From positions 1 to 35,950 of the forward strand of contig NZ_JABVEC010000053.1 in the NCBI RefSeq assembly GCF_014323705.1: DNA of 35,950 bases. Direction: 5' to 3'. Source of the stretch: Actinomadura alba. Lineage in GTDB: Bacteria > Actinomycetota > Actinomycetes > Streptosporangiales > Streptosporangiaceae. Below are positions 23,694 to 33,319 of the stretch, piece after piece. Below the pieces are notes generated by a model. That model saw nothing but the letters and a program-made list of their open reading frames with translations. It was not told the origin of the DNA and searched no databases. Every line of letters begins with the position of its first letter. Position 1 is the first letter of the stretch. A program made the position numbers and the translations under genes.

Positions 23694-24857
23694 TCAGGAT
23701 GGGCCGGGATCGAGGCGGAGCAGGTCGGCCTCAATGCGATCGAGGGCGAGGCGAACGGCGCCGAGTCCGACGGACTCATCGCCGAGGGTCGACGCCTCGA
23801 TGCGGGTGGGGCCGAGGCACAGCGGCAGCACGTGCCTGCGCAGCTCTCGGACGAGCACGTCTCCGGTGAGCGTCAGGGCCCCGCCGACGATCACCATCTC
23901 GGGGTCGAGCGCGAGCACCATGGCCGCGATGCCCCGGGCCATCCGCCCGGCCACCTGGTCCACCCGGGCCAGGGCGGCCGGCTCACCTGCCCGCGCCGCG
24001 GCCAGGATCTCCTCAGCGGCCCGGTCCGCCTGCGGCTCCGGCCGCTCCGGCCCCGGGGACGTGCCGAGGCCGGCCAGTTCCGCGGCCGTGTCGCGCAGGC
24101 CGAGCTCCGGCAGTGTGCCGACCTCGCCGGCCGCGCCCCAACGTCCGCGGTGCAGCCGGCCGCCGATCAGCGCGCCGGCGCCGGTGTGCAGCCCGGCGAG
24201 GACATAGACCACGTCGTCGACGTTCTCGGCCGCCCCGCGCCAGCGCTCGGCCACCGCGGCGAGGTTCGCGTCGTTCTCGACCAGCACCGGGCAGGGGAAC
24301 GACCGCCCGAGCTCGCGGGCGAGGTGCACGCCCTGCCAGCCCGGCACCACCGTACAGATGGCGATCCGCCCGTCGGCGTCGATCACGCCGGGGGTACCGG
24401 CCGCCACCGCCCACAGCTCTGAGCGGGTCAGCCCGGCCTCGGCGAGAGCGGTCCGCGCCGCACCGCGAACCGCGGACAGCCGTTCGCGAGGGGCCAGGCC
24501 GACGTCGAGATCGGCCCGGTGGCCGCCCACCACCCGGCCGTCGAGATCGGCGACGTAGACGAGCGTCCGATGTGCGTTGATCTCGACGCCCAGGGCGTGG
24601 CCGGCCTCGGCGCGAAAGCGGTAGCGCCGGGCCGGCCGGCCGAGCCGCCGGCCCGCCTCGGGAGCGACCTCCTCGACCAGCCCCCTCGCGGTCAGCTCGC
24701 TCAGTGCGCCCTCGGTCGTGGGCCGGGACAGGCTGACCAGATTCGCCAGCTCGGTGAGGGTCGGCTCGCCGCCCCCGCGCAGCGCGCGCAGCGTGGCCAC
24801 CGAGTTGAGCCTGCGCAGCACCGAGGGGTCGCCCCCGTGCAGCGGAATTCCGGTCAC
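23694..24857 (-). CDS. ROK-family transcriptional regulator
   Basis: A 387-aa ROK (repressor, ORF, kinase) regulator. The N-terminal winged helix (about 10-75) includes LTELANLVSLSRPTTEGALS. The ROK domain has the sugar-kinase-like ATPase/sugar fold, with GHALGVEINAH, VLVENDANLAAVAERWRG and LIGGRLHRGRWGAAGEVGTL. The zinc-binding Cys cluster usual after the GH-x-G signature is absent; the segment reads EVGTLPELGL. A GTG at 24857 is preferred to one at 24863 because AAGGGG then sits 5-6 nt upstream. It is divergent from an oxidoreductase and sugar-binding protein pair and probably controls both through the palindrome at 24906-24928. Confidence 0.92.
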   Translation of the reverse strand: MTGIPLHGGDPSVLRRLNSVATLRALRGGGEPTLTELANLVSLSRPTTEGALSELTARGLVEEVAPEAGRRLGRPARRYRFRAEAGHALGVEINAHRTLVYVADLDGRVVGGHRADLDVGLAPRERLSAVRGAARTALAEAGLTRSELWAVAAGTPGVIDADGRIAICTVVPGWQGVHLARELGRSFPCPVLVENDANLAAVAERWRGAAENVDDVVYVLAGLHTGAGALIGGRLHRGRWGAAGEVGTLPELGLRDTAAELAGLGTSPGPERPEPQADRAAEEILAAARAGEPAALARVDQVAGRMARGIAAMVLALDPEMVIVGGALTLTGDVLVRELRRHVLPLCLGPTRIEASTLGDESVGLGAVRLALDRIEADLLRLDPGPS

Positions 24858-24905
24858 CTGCACCCCTTGACACGGCTCTGCGAGCCCAGCACATTATGAA
24901 AGCCT

Positions 24906-24928
24906 CTTACGAAAGTTTCTCTCGTAAG
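24906..24928. promoter_or_regulatory. Operator-like palindrome in the ROK / oxidoreductase divergent promoter
   Basis: CTTACGAAAG at 24906-24915 pairs with CTCTCGTAAG at 24919-24928 (one mismatch in ten) around a TTT centre. An inner GAAAGTTTC at 24911-24919 resembles AAAG/CTTT-type sites of ROK regulators. It lies 49 nt before the ROK start and 43 nt before the oxidoreductase start, so it could repress both directions. Confidence 0.65.
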
Positions 24929-24970
24929 TATGCCGCCACCCGGCGGTGCGACGTCCGGAGGACGGATGCG

Positions 24971-26266
24971 ATGCCAATGACGCGGGTAACGCTCGCGGTG
25001 GCCGGAGCGGGAGTCCGAGGTGCCGCCTACGCCCGGCGCGCCCTCGCGACCGGCGACGCGAAAGTGGTGGCGGTGGCCGAGAGGGACCCGGGGCGGCGTG
25101 CGAGATTCGCCGCCGAGCACGACATCCCCCCGGACCGCGTCTTCGCGGACTGGCGCGAGCTCGCGGCGGCCGGGCGCGTGGCGACCGGCGTGATCATCGC
25201 GACGCAGGACCGCGAGCACGTCGAGCCCGCCGTCCGGTTCGCCGGCCTCGGCTACCACATCCTGCTGGAGAAGCCGATGGCCGGTGACGAGGCCGACGGC
25301 GCCCGGATCGTCGAGGCCGTCGAGCGCGCCGGTTCCATGCTCGCCGTGTGTCACGTGCTCCGTTATACGCCCTACACGCGCAAGATCAGAGAACTGATCG
25401 GCGCCGGCCGTATCGGCACGCCGGTGAGCGTGCAGCATCTGGAGCCGGTCGGATGGTGGCACCACGCGCACTCGTACGTACGGGGGAACTGGCGCCGCGA
25501 GGACGAGTCCGGTCCGATGCTCATGACGAAGTCGTGCCACGACATCGACTGGCTCATCCACATCATGGGTGAGGTGCCGGCCAGAGTCAGCTCGTTCGGC
25601 GGGCTGTCGCACTTCCGGCCCGAGCACCGGCCCGAGGGGGCGACCGACCGGTGCCTCACGTGCCCGGTCGAACCCCGCTGCCCCTACTCGGCGAAACGGC
25701 TCTACCTGTCCGCCCTCGGTGACCCGGTACGCGAGACGTGGCCGCTCGGAGCCGTGACCGACGACCTCACCGAGGCCGGCGTGCTGGCGGCGCTGCGCGA
25801 CGGGCCGTACGGCCGGTGCGTGTACGCGAGCGACAACGACGTGGTGGACCACCAGGTCGTGAACCTGGAGTTCCCCTCGGGGGCGACGGCGTCCTTCACA
25901 ATGACGGCGTTCACGCCGTTCGCGCAGAGGCAGACGCGCGTCTTCGGCACCCGCGGCAGCATCGAGGGCGACGGACGGCGGATCTCCGTGCACGACTTCG
26001 TCACCGGCGGCGTGGCGACGATCGACACCGGCGACGCCCATTCCGACCACGAGGAGTCGACCGGCAGGCACGACACCGCCGACGACGCGCTGCTCGACGC
26101 CTTCGTCGCGGCGCTCGCGACCGGCGACCCCGCACCGCTCGACTCCGACGCGAGCGAGAGCCTCGCCGGGCACCGCGTGGTCTGGGCGGCCGAGCGGGCA
26201 CGGCGCACCGGGACGGTGGTGGACATCGCCCCGATCCAACCCAGGAAAGGTGCAACGAACCGATGA
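24971..26266 (+). CDS. Gfo/Idh/MocA-family NAD(P)-dependent oxidoreductase
   Basis: A 431-aa sugar or sugar-alcohol dehydrogenase-like enzyme. The nucleotide-binding motif AGAGVRG is at about 11-17 and the catalytic-site EKP is in HILLEKPMAG (E100-K101-P102). The second domain carries CHDIDWLIHIMG and a Cys cluster, RCLTCPVEPRCPYSA, that is typical of one actinobacterial subgroup. Start ATG 24971 has GGAGG 9 nt upstream. A longer frame from 24896 would run through the operator. The stop overlaps the ATG of the binding protein (ATGA). The substrate is unknown; by context it would be an imported sugar or inositol-like compound under ROK control. Confidence 0.9.
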   Translation: MPMTRVTLAVAGAGVRGAAYARRALATGDAKVVAVAERDPGRRARFAAEHDIPPDRVFADWRELAAAGRVATGVIIATQDREHVEPAVRFAGLGYHILLEKPMAGDEADGARIVEAVERAGSMLAVCHVLRYTPYTRKIRELIGAGRIGTPVSVQHLEPVGWWHHAHSYVRGNWRREDESGPMLMTKSCHDIDWLIHIMGEVPARVSSFGGLSHFRPEHRPEGATDRCLTCPVEPRCPYSAKRLYLSALGDPVRETWPLGAVTDDLTEAGVLAALRDGPYGRCVYASDNDVVDHQVVNLEFPSGATASFTMTAFTPFAQRQTRVFGTRGSIEGDGRRISVHDFVTGGVATIDTGDAHSDHEESTGRHDTADDALLDAFVAALATGDPAPLDSDASESLAGHRVVWAAERARRTGTVVDIAPIQPRKGATNR

Positions 26267-27555
26267 GGACCAAGACTCCGCTGGGCGCCGCCGTGACGGC
26301 GCTGGCCCTCGCCCTCGGCCTCGGCGCGTGCGGGGCCGGCGACGACGCCGCCGCGCCCACCGCGTCCGGGCCGGCGAACGAGGGACGCGGGCCGTTCACG
26401 TTCGCGACCGGCAAGGACCTGACCGGCCAGCTGCAGAAGCTGGCCGGCAAGTGGAACGCCGCCCACGCGAACGAGCAGGTCCGCATCGTCGAGCTGCCGG
26501 AGGCCGCCGACCAGCAGCGGCAGCAACTCGTGCAGAACGCCCAGATCAAGTCCGACGCCTTCGACGTGCTCAACATCGACGCCGTGTGGACCGCGGAGTT
26601 CGCCGCCCGCCAGTGGGTCGTCGAACTCGCCAAGGACAAGCTCGACAGCGCGGGGTTCGTTCCGGCCGCCCTGCGGACCGGGATGTACCGGGACCGCCTC
26701 TACGCGGCGCCCTGGCTGACCGGGACCGGCATCCTCTACTACCGCAAGGACCTCCTCACCAAGGCGGGCGTCGAGCAGCCGCCCAAGACCTGGGCGGAGA
26801 TGCGGGCCGCGTGCGACAAGGTGAAGAAGCTGCCCGCCGGCAGGGGCGTCGACTGCTACGCGGGCCAGCACGACAAGTACGAGGGGCTCACGGTCAACTT
26901 CTCCGAGGCCGTGCAGTCGGCCGGCGGCACGGTGTTCGACGCCTCGGGTGCGCCGCAGGTGAACACACCGCAGGCCAAGGCCGGGCTCCGGTTCCTGGTC
27001 GACGGCTTCGCACAGGACGTGATCCCCAAGGAGGCGCTGACCTTCAAGGAGGAGGAGGGCCGCCGCCGGTTCCAGGACGGCAAGCTGGTCTTCCACCGCA
27101 ACTGGGCCTACGTGTACGCGCTCGCCTCCGAGGACTCCGCCAAGGTGAAGGGCCGGTTCGACGTCGCGCCGCTGCCCGGTAAGGACGGGCTCGGCTCGGG
27201 CACCCTCGGCGGCAACAACCTGGCCGTGTCGGCGTTCTCCAAGCGCCAGGCAAGCGCACGCGACTTCGTCGCCTTCATGACCAGCCTCGAGACCGAGCGT
27301 GACTACGGCAAGAAGCAGTCGTTCCCGCTGTCGCGCGCCGCGCTGTACGACGACCCAGAGATGATCAAGCTCTACCCCTACCTGCCCACCCTGAAGGAGG
27401 GCCTGCTCCACGCCGAGTCGCGACCGGCGGTGGTGAGGTACGGCGATGTCACCGCGGCGGTCCAGGAGCACGTCTCCGCCGCCGTCAACGGGGAGAAGAG
27501 CGTCGACGAGGCGGCGGCCGGCCTGCAGGACGCCCTCGCCAAGCTGAAGGACTGA
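26263..27555 (+). CDS. Sugar ABC transporter substrate-binding lipoprotein without adjacent permeases
   Basis: A 430-aa extracellular sugar-binding lipoprotein. The signal peptide MRTKTPLGAAVTALALALGL is followed by lipobox GAC with C23. The mature part has typical binding-protein segments (APWLTGTGILYYRKDLLTKA, GTLGGNNLAVSAFSK). It is translationally coupled to the oxidoreductase by an ATGA overlap with AGGAAAGG upstream. No permease gene follows; an 18-bp palindromic terminator comes 27 nt after the stop. The permeases must be elsewhere, shared or lost. Confidence 0.92.
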   Translation: MRTKTPLGAAVTALALALGLGACGAGDDAAAPTASGPANEGRGPFTFATGKDLTGQLQKLAGKWNAAHANEQVRIVELPEAADQQRQQLVQNAQIKSDAFDVLNIDAVWTAEFAARQWVVELAKDKLDSAGFVPAALRTGMYRDRLYAAPWLTGTGILYYRKDLLTKAGVEQPPKTWAEMRAACDKVKKLPAGRGVDCYAGQHDKYEGLTVNFSEAVQSAGGTVFDASGAPQVNTPQAKAGLRFLVDGFAQDVIPKEALTFKEEEGRRRFQDGKLVFHRNWAYVYALASEDSAKVKGRFDVAPLPGKDGLGSGTLGGNNLAVSAFSKRQASARDFVAFMTSLETERDYGKKQSFPLSRAALYDDPEMIKLYPYLPTLKEGLLHAESRPAVVRYGDVTAAVQEHVSAAVNGEKSVDEAAAGLQDALAKLKD

Positions 27556-27582
27556 CCCGACCACCAGGACCCGTCCCGCAGG

Positions 27583-27600
27583 ACCCGGCGATCGCCGGGT
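27583..27600 (+). terminator. Terminator after the binding-protein gene
   Basis: ACCCGGCGATCGCCGGGT is a perfect 18-bp palindrome able to form a 7-bp stem with a GATC loop. Its core CCGGCGATCGCCGG recurs at 30614-30627. Confidence 0.6.
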
Positions 27601-27676
27601 GCTCCAGATCCCTCCGTCCGGGCGCACCAGCCGCCCGAGGCGAACCCGCCGTCCCCTCACGCCCTGGAGCCCGCGC

Positions 27677-29263
27677 ATGAGATCACCCTTGCCCAGGTCC
27701 GGCCGCCGGTCCTTCCTCGCGATGACCGGCGTCGGCTCGGCCGCGTTCGCGCTCGGCACCGGCCGGGCCGCGGCCGACGAGCTCGACGGGGTCGGCGTCC
27801 CCGCCGACCCGTTCACCCTCGGCGTCGCATCCGGCGACCCGCTGCCGGACGGCTTCGTCCTGTGGACGCGGCTGGCCCCCGAGCCGCTGGCGCCGGACGG
27901 CCATGGCGGCATGCCGCGCCGCCCGTACACCGTGCGCTTCGAGGTCGCCGAGGACGAGCGGTTCACGCGCACGGCGGCCCGCGGTCAGGCGGTCGCGACC
28001 CCGGAGCTCGGGCACTCGGTGCACGCCGAGGTGCACGGCCTGCACCCCGGGCGCGACTACTTCTACCGGTTCCGGGTGGGCCGCGAGATCAGCCCGACCG
28101 GCCGTACGAAGACCGCGCCGGCACCTCACGCGACACCGGCCGAGCTGCGGTTCGCCACCGCCTCATGCCAGGCGTGGTACCACGGGCACTTCACCGCGTA
28201 CGAGCACATGGCGCGTGAGGACCTCGACGTCGTGTTCTTCCTCGGCGACTACGTGTACGAGTACGCCATCAACGCCACGAACCTGTGGCGGCAGGGCGTA
28301 CCGATGCCCCCGGCGGAGCACAACGCCCCGACCATCACGCTGGAGCAGTACCGGCTGCGGTACTCCCTGTTCAAGACCGACCCGCACCTGCAGGCCGTGC
28401 ACGCGGCGGCGCCGTGGGTGACGACCACTGACGACCACGAGGTGGAGAACAACTACGCCGACGAGCTGTCACTGGAGAGCGGCACCCCGCCGCACGACTT
28501 CCTGCGCCGCCGCGCGGTCGCCTACCGCGCCTTCTACGAGAACCTGCCGGTGCGCTCGGCGCCGCGCGGCCCCGACCTGCCGTTGTACCGCCGGCTGCGG
28601 TGGGGTCGGCTCGCGGACATCGACGTGCTCGACAACCGGCAGTACCGCGATGGGTACCCGGCCGGGCAGGTATTCGACAACTCCCCCGAACGCCGCGACC
28701 CGCGCCGGTCGATCCTCGGCGAGCGGCAGGAGCAGTGGTTGTACGAGGGGCTGCGCCGCTCGGAGGCGACCTGGAACGTGTTCGCCCAAGGGGTCGTCAT
28801 GGCCCAGATCGACCGCGACACCGGGTCCGGCGAGCTCTACAGCAACGACCAGTGGGACGGGTTCCCGGCCGCGCGCGACCGGCTCTTCGCCGCGTGGCGT
28901 CGGCACGGGATCACCAACCCAGTGGTGCTCACCGGGGACATCCACCGGCATGTGGCCGCCGAGCTGAAGGCCGACTGGACCGATCCGGCCTCCGCCGCGG
29001 TCGGCGTCGAACTCGCCGGCAGTTCCATCGCCTCCGACGGCGACGGTGCCGAGACCGACAACCTGGCGCCGATCTGGCTCGGCAACCCGCACGTGAAGCT
29101 CTACAAACCCCGCCGGGGCTACCTGACCTGCCGCATGACGCCGGCCTCGCTCACCTCCGAGTTCAAGTCCGTTCCCCAGGTCAGGGCACCCGGTGCCTCC
29201 ATCACCACCACGGCGCGTTTCGTCACCGAGGCCGGTCACCCCGGCCTGAACCGGGAGGTCTGA
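27677..29263 (+). CDS. PhoD-like alkaline phosphatase, Tat-exported
   Basis: A 528-aa secreted phosphatase of the PhoD metallophosphatase family, acting on phosphate mono- or diesters outside the cell. A twin-arginine signal, SGRRSFLAMTGVGSAAFALG, begins the protein. The PhoD N-terminal beta domain has FTLGVASGDPLPDGFVLWTR. The metal-binding core shows ATASCQAWYHGHF, VVFFLGDYVYEYA, TTDDHEVENNYAD and VLTGDIHRH. ATG 27677 has GGAG 7 nt upstream. The next gene, also Tat-exported, starts 3 nt after the stop, so they form one unit. Phosphate control would be expected, but I did not find a clear PhoP box. Confidence 0.92.
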   Translation: MRSPLPRSGRRSFLAMTGVGSAAFALGTGRAAADELDGVGVPADPFTLGVASGDPLPDGFVLWTRLAPEPLAPDGHGGMPRRPYTVRFEVAEDERFTRTAARGQAVATPELGHSVHAEVHGLHPGRDYFYRFRVGREISPTGRTKTAPAPHATPAELRFATASCQAWYHGHFTAYEHMAREDLDVVFFLGDYVYEYAINATNLWRQGVPMPPAEHNAPTITLEQYRLRYSLFKTDPHLQAVHAAAPWVTTTDDHEVENNYADELSLESGTPPHDFLRRRAVAYRAFYENLPVRSAPRGPDLPLYRRLRWGRLADIDVLDNRQYRDGYPAGQVFDNSPERRDPRRSILGERQEQWLYEGLRRSEATWNVFAQGVVMAQIDRDTGSGELYSNDQWDGFPAARDRLFAAWRRHGITNPVVLTGDIHRHVAAELKADWTDPASAAVGVELAGSSIASDGDGAETDNLAPIWLGNPHVKLYKPRRGYLTCRMTPASLTSEFKSVPQVRAPGASITTTARFVTEAGHPGLNREV

Positions 29264-29266
29264 GCC

Positions 29267-30205
29267 ATGACCGAGAAGAGGACCGTGGGCCGCAGGGCCG
29301 CGCTCGGGCTCGCGACGGCGGCTGGAGTCGTCGGCGCGACCGCACGCCCGGCGGGCGCCGCGACCGGTGGCCGGCCGCGAGGCCCGCGGCCGGTGAGCAG
29401 GCCGCGGGCGACCGGTGAGCTCGGCCGCATCCGGCTGACCTGGGAGGGCGAGGCGTACGAACCGCTCGTGGACCACTACGCGGTGTACGGCTCCGAGTCG
29501 GCCGGCTTCCCGATCAGCCCGCAGACCCTCCTCACCAAGACGGTGTTCAGCACGTTCGCCCACAACGGGATGGGCGGACGGTCGCGCAGGTGGCACTACC
29601 GGGTGGTGGTCGTCGACGCGGCCGGCGAGCGCAGCGGTCCATGCCCGGAGTTCTCGGCGTCCAGCACCGAGTCGGTCACCGTGTCGGGCCGCCCGCTCGC
29701 GACCGTCGGCTCATTCGACCACAAGAGCCTGGAGCTCGCCCTCGCCCCGGCGGGCTACGCGCAATACCCCGCGCGGTTCCCCTCGGGCGTCAACGTCACC
29801 TCCGGCTCCGGCGCTGAGGCGGGCTGGTCGTACATCCACCCCGGGCCGATGGACTCGTGGGCGGGACGCAGGTCGCACCGGTTCACGTTCCGGTTCCGGC
29901 TGGACGCCGTCCCGGCGGGGGCGCCATGGCTGGCGATGTGGCTGGTCGACACGCACGCGTCGAGTCCCGGCGCGGCCCTCTTCGCGCTCAACGGGACCCA
30001 GGTGCGCGAGGTGCCGCTCGAGCGGGGCGCTACGCGCGGATCGCTCGAGGGCGACGCGACGCTTCCGGGTACGGTCCTCAAGCCGTCGTACGTCGAGTTC
30101 GCGCTGCCCACGTCGGCGCTGGTCGCCGGCGAGAACGTACTCACCATCGACAAGAACACCGGGTCCTGGCACGTCTACGACGCACTGGGGATCTTCCTGC
30201 GCTGA
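29267..30205 (+). CDS. Tat-exported protein with fibronectin-like and rhamnogalacturonan-lyase-like (domain III) modules
   Basis: A 312-aa secreted protein with a twin-arginine signal (TVGRRAALGLATAAGVVGAT, ending near AGAA). Residues about 48-140 look like a fibronectin type III-like sandwich (GRIRLTWEGEAYEPLVDHYA). The C-terminal 170 residues resemble the carbohydrate-binding domain III of PL4 rhamnogalacturonan lyases: FPSGVNVTSGSGAEAGWSYI, then WLAMWLVDTHAS and a final GENVLTIDKNTGS-type strand. No lyase catalytic domain is present. It is coupled to the PhoD gene by a 3-nt gap. Sugar binding is inferred. Confidence 0.75.
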   Translation: MTEKRTVGRRAALGLATAAGVVGATARPAGAATGGRPRGPRPVSRPRATGELGRIRLTWEGEAYEPLVDHYAVYGSESAGFPISPQTLLTKTVFSTFAHNGMGGRSRRWHYRVVVVDAAGERSGPCPEFSASSTESVTVSGRPLATVGSFDHKSLELALAPAGYAQYPARFPSGVNVTSGSGAEAGWSYIHPGPMDSWAGRRSHRFTFRFRLDAVPAGAPWLAMWLVDTHASSPGAALFALNGTQVREVPLERGATRGSLEGDATLPGTVLKPSYVEFALPTSALVAGENVLTIDKNTGSWHVYDALGIFLR

Positions 30206-30236
30206 GCAGCCGAGGAACGGCGGGGGCGAGTGTGAC

Positions 30237-30587
30237 ATGTGCCTCCCGCGCGACCGCACGGGCTCCAGCACGACCGCGGTGGCGCTGGGCCTGGAGCGGG
30301 TCGGGTGGATCGTCACCGCCGCGGCGGTGCTGATCTCGATCGTCTTTCTCGCCTTTCTCATCTCCGACGTCACGTTCATGAAGGCGTTCGGCATCGGCCT
30401 GCCGCTGGCCGTGCTGATGGACGCCACGATCGTGCGGGGAGCCCTGCTGCCGGCGGTGATGCGGCTCGGCGGCCGGGCCACCTGGTGGGCACCCGGCCCG
30501 CTCCGCCGCCTGCACGCACGCTTCGGCCTGCGAGAGAGCGCCGGGGACGCCGCAATCGAACCGGCCAAGGCCCTCGCGCCGAGCTAG
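30237..30587 (+). pseudogene. C-terminal fragment of an MMPL-family transporter
   Basis: The 116-aa frame matches only the last part of MMPL transporters: VALGLERVGWIVTAAAVLI, a helix, FMKAFGIGLPLAVLMDATIV, then GRATWWAPGPLRRLHARFGL. Full MMPL proteins have 700 or more residues and about 12 helices, and nothing upstream belongs to the rest. No clear ribosome site precedes the ATG at 30237. I read this as a 5'-truncated pseudogene; a small two-helix membrane protein is the alternative. Confidence 0.75.
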
Positions 30588-30613
30588 CCGGCTCCGGCGT
30601 TCTCCACCCGTTC

Positions 30614-30627
30614 CGGCGATCGCCGGC
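30614..30627. repeat. 14-bp palindrome CCGGCGATCGCCGG
   Basis: Perfect palindrome 27 nt past the MMPL fragment, identical to the core of the palindrome at 27585-27598. It may be a weak terminator. The GCGATCGC-type core is common in some genomes. Confidence 0.4.
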
Positions 30628-30743
30628 GGTCGCCGAGTGGGCCAACCCGCACGCGGGCGCGCCCATTCGGTTTCGGCGCTCATCAGCCGGGAACGCCCAC
30701 CGATCCGTCTCCGCCGGCGACGCTGTGTCGTTCGACGGCACCC

Positions 30744-30788
30744 TTGTCCGATCTCCGTAGAAGGTCTAGGTATGTTCGACTAGTCGAA
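30744..30788 (+). promoter_or_regulatory. Citrate synthase promoter with palindrome at the start site
   Basis: A -35-like TTGTCC (30744-30749), a 17-nt spacer and a -10-like TAGGTA (30767-30772) precede a perfect 14-bp palindrome, TTCGACTAGTCGAA, at 30775-30788. The predicted +1 falls inside the palindrome, a classic repressor position. The gene starts 26 nt further on. Confidence 0.65.
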
Positions 30789-30814
30789 TCCGGCCGGTCA
30801 GAGTGGGAGACAGC

Positions 30815-32098
<1,284 letters not shown>

Positions 32099-32112
32099 CA
32101 CCGCCCGGCCGG

Positions 32113-33108
32113 TCACCCGTCGTAAAGCACGCGTACGTCGGTGGCGCCGCGGACGGCGGCGACCCGGCCGGCCTCGTCCAGAACGGCGTCGCGAACGCGG
32201 GCCGGCAACGGCTGGAACGGTGTCACCGTGATCTCCAGCCTGGCCCGGCCCGCCTTCCGCGCCCGCCAGACACCCTCGATCTCACCGTCCACCAGCAGCG
32301 CACCGGGTTTGGCGATCATCTTCCAGACCTTGGCGTGACGGGCCTTGTCGGGCACGAGGAGCGCGCGGTCGCGTGCCTGCAGGAACGGATCCGACGGCGG
32401 CAGCAGCCGCACCAGGTCCCGCTGGGTAGTACCGATGAACGAGGCGACCTCGGCCGGGGTGGCCGGGCCGTGCAGCCGCAGATAGGCCTCCGCCAGCGCC
32501 GCGGTCCCCTCGGCCCGGCGGGGGACCCCCGGCCGCCCCTCGATCGGCGCGAGCACGGCGGGCGAGGTACCCGGCCGGACGAGCACGCCCGCCGGCAGCC
32601 CGACCTGCTGGAACAGCGCGCCGGAGACGTGCCGCGCCCCGCACGACGCGCAGTCGTACGTGAGGGACGCCGGGATCCGCGCGGTGACCTCCGTACTGAC
32701 CTCTCCCCTCGGCCGCGGTGCGGTGACGACCGCCCGCATGGCCTCCGCGGCCGCCGTGAACGCCGCCAGCCCGAGCCGGGCGCCTTCCTTGATCGATGTG
32801 GTGGCGATCCGGGCGGTCGCGTCCGCGTCGCTCAGCGGCCACAGAGCGGTGGAGAGCCCGGGCAGGTCCGCGATCCTGTGCAGATGCGGGGCGCCGCGGA
32901 ACGTCCACACGAGCGCGAGCCCCTCGGGGTCGCCGGCCGGCGGCGTGGCCGACCGCGCTGCGAGGGCCAGCCGCGCCGAACCGGACGGGGTGTCCTGGAC
33001 GCCGAGATCGAGCACGGCGAGGTCCGCCACGTCGCCGGCCTCCCGCTCGAGACCGTGCGCCATCACGCGGTAGGCCAGGACCCGACCACGGTCGACGTCG
33101 AGCACCAC
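32113..33108 (-). CDS. Winged-helix DNA-binding domain protein (HTH_42 / AlkZ-like family)
   Basis: A 331-aa protein of the HTH_42 (formerly DUF1006) family, which includes the DNA glycosylases AlkZ/YcaQ. The N-terminal part has LALVWTFRGAPHLHR, matching the family's W-x-x-RGxxH motif. Three winged-helix-like segments follow, ending with the basic wing KPGALLVDGEIEGVWRARKA. The Cys pair in TYDCASCGARHV is not general to the family. The glutamine pair used by AlkZ is not evident, so glycosylase activity is uncertain. GTG 33108 is chosen because GGGAGGGAG lies 8 nt upstream; GTG 33132 or 33105 are alternatives. Confidence 0.82.
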   Translation of the reverse strand: MVLDVDRGRVLAYRVMAHGLEREAGDVADLAVLDLGVQDTPSGSARLALAARSATPPAGDPEGLALVWTFRGAPHLHRIADLPGLSTALWPLSDADATARIATTSIKEGARLGLAAFTAAAEAMRAVVTAPRPRGEVSTEVTARIPASLTYDCASCGARHVSGALFQQVGLPAGVLVRPGTSPAVLAPIEGRPGVPRRAEGTAALAEAYLRLHGPATPAEVASFIGTTQRDLVRLLPPSDPFLQARDRALLVPDKARHAKVWKMIAKPGALLVDGEIEGVWRARKAGRARLEITVTPFQPLPARVRDAVLDEAGRVAAVRGATDVRVLYDG

Positions 33109-33319
33109 CGGCCTCACTCCCTCCCGACGCACGGCGTTCGTCCCGATCTGCCGGCGAGCCTACCCGGCACCCGCAGCAGCGCCGGGCGGGCGGCCACGGC
33201 GGCCACCGGGAGGCGTCGGCAATGGTCTTGGGTCTGTACACCGGCGGGTTCCGTGGGTTAGAAAAGACCGTTCCATTGATCAACTTCTGTTCCGGTCACC
33301 ACCGGCGGAAGGAGCCCCC

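Noticed and set aside
23160..24422. 420-aa + strand frame running from the gene-free region into the ROK gene
   Set aside because: It is antisense to the ROK gene over most of its length, and its first part is Arg/Pro/Ser-rich without any recognisable fold.
27585..30627. CCGGCGATCGCCGG at 27585-27598 and 30614-30627 as a shared regulator site
   Set aside because: Both follow gene ends, as terminators would, and a very similar CGGCGATCGCCG also occurs inside the cebF coding region, so the motif is probably just favoured by base composition.
30775..30800. TTCGACTAGTCGAATCC as a tRNA T-arm
   Set aside because: No acceptor, D or anticodon stem can be built around it.
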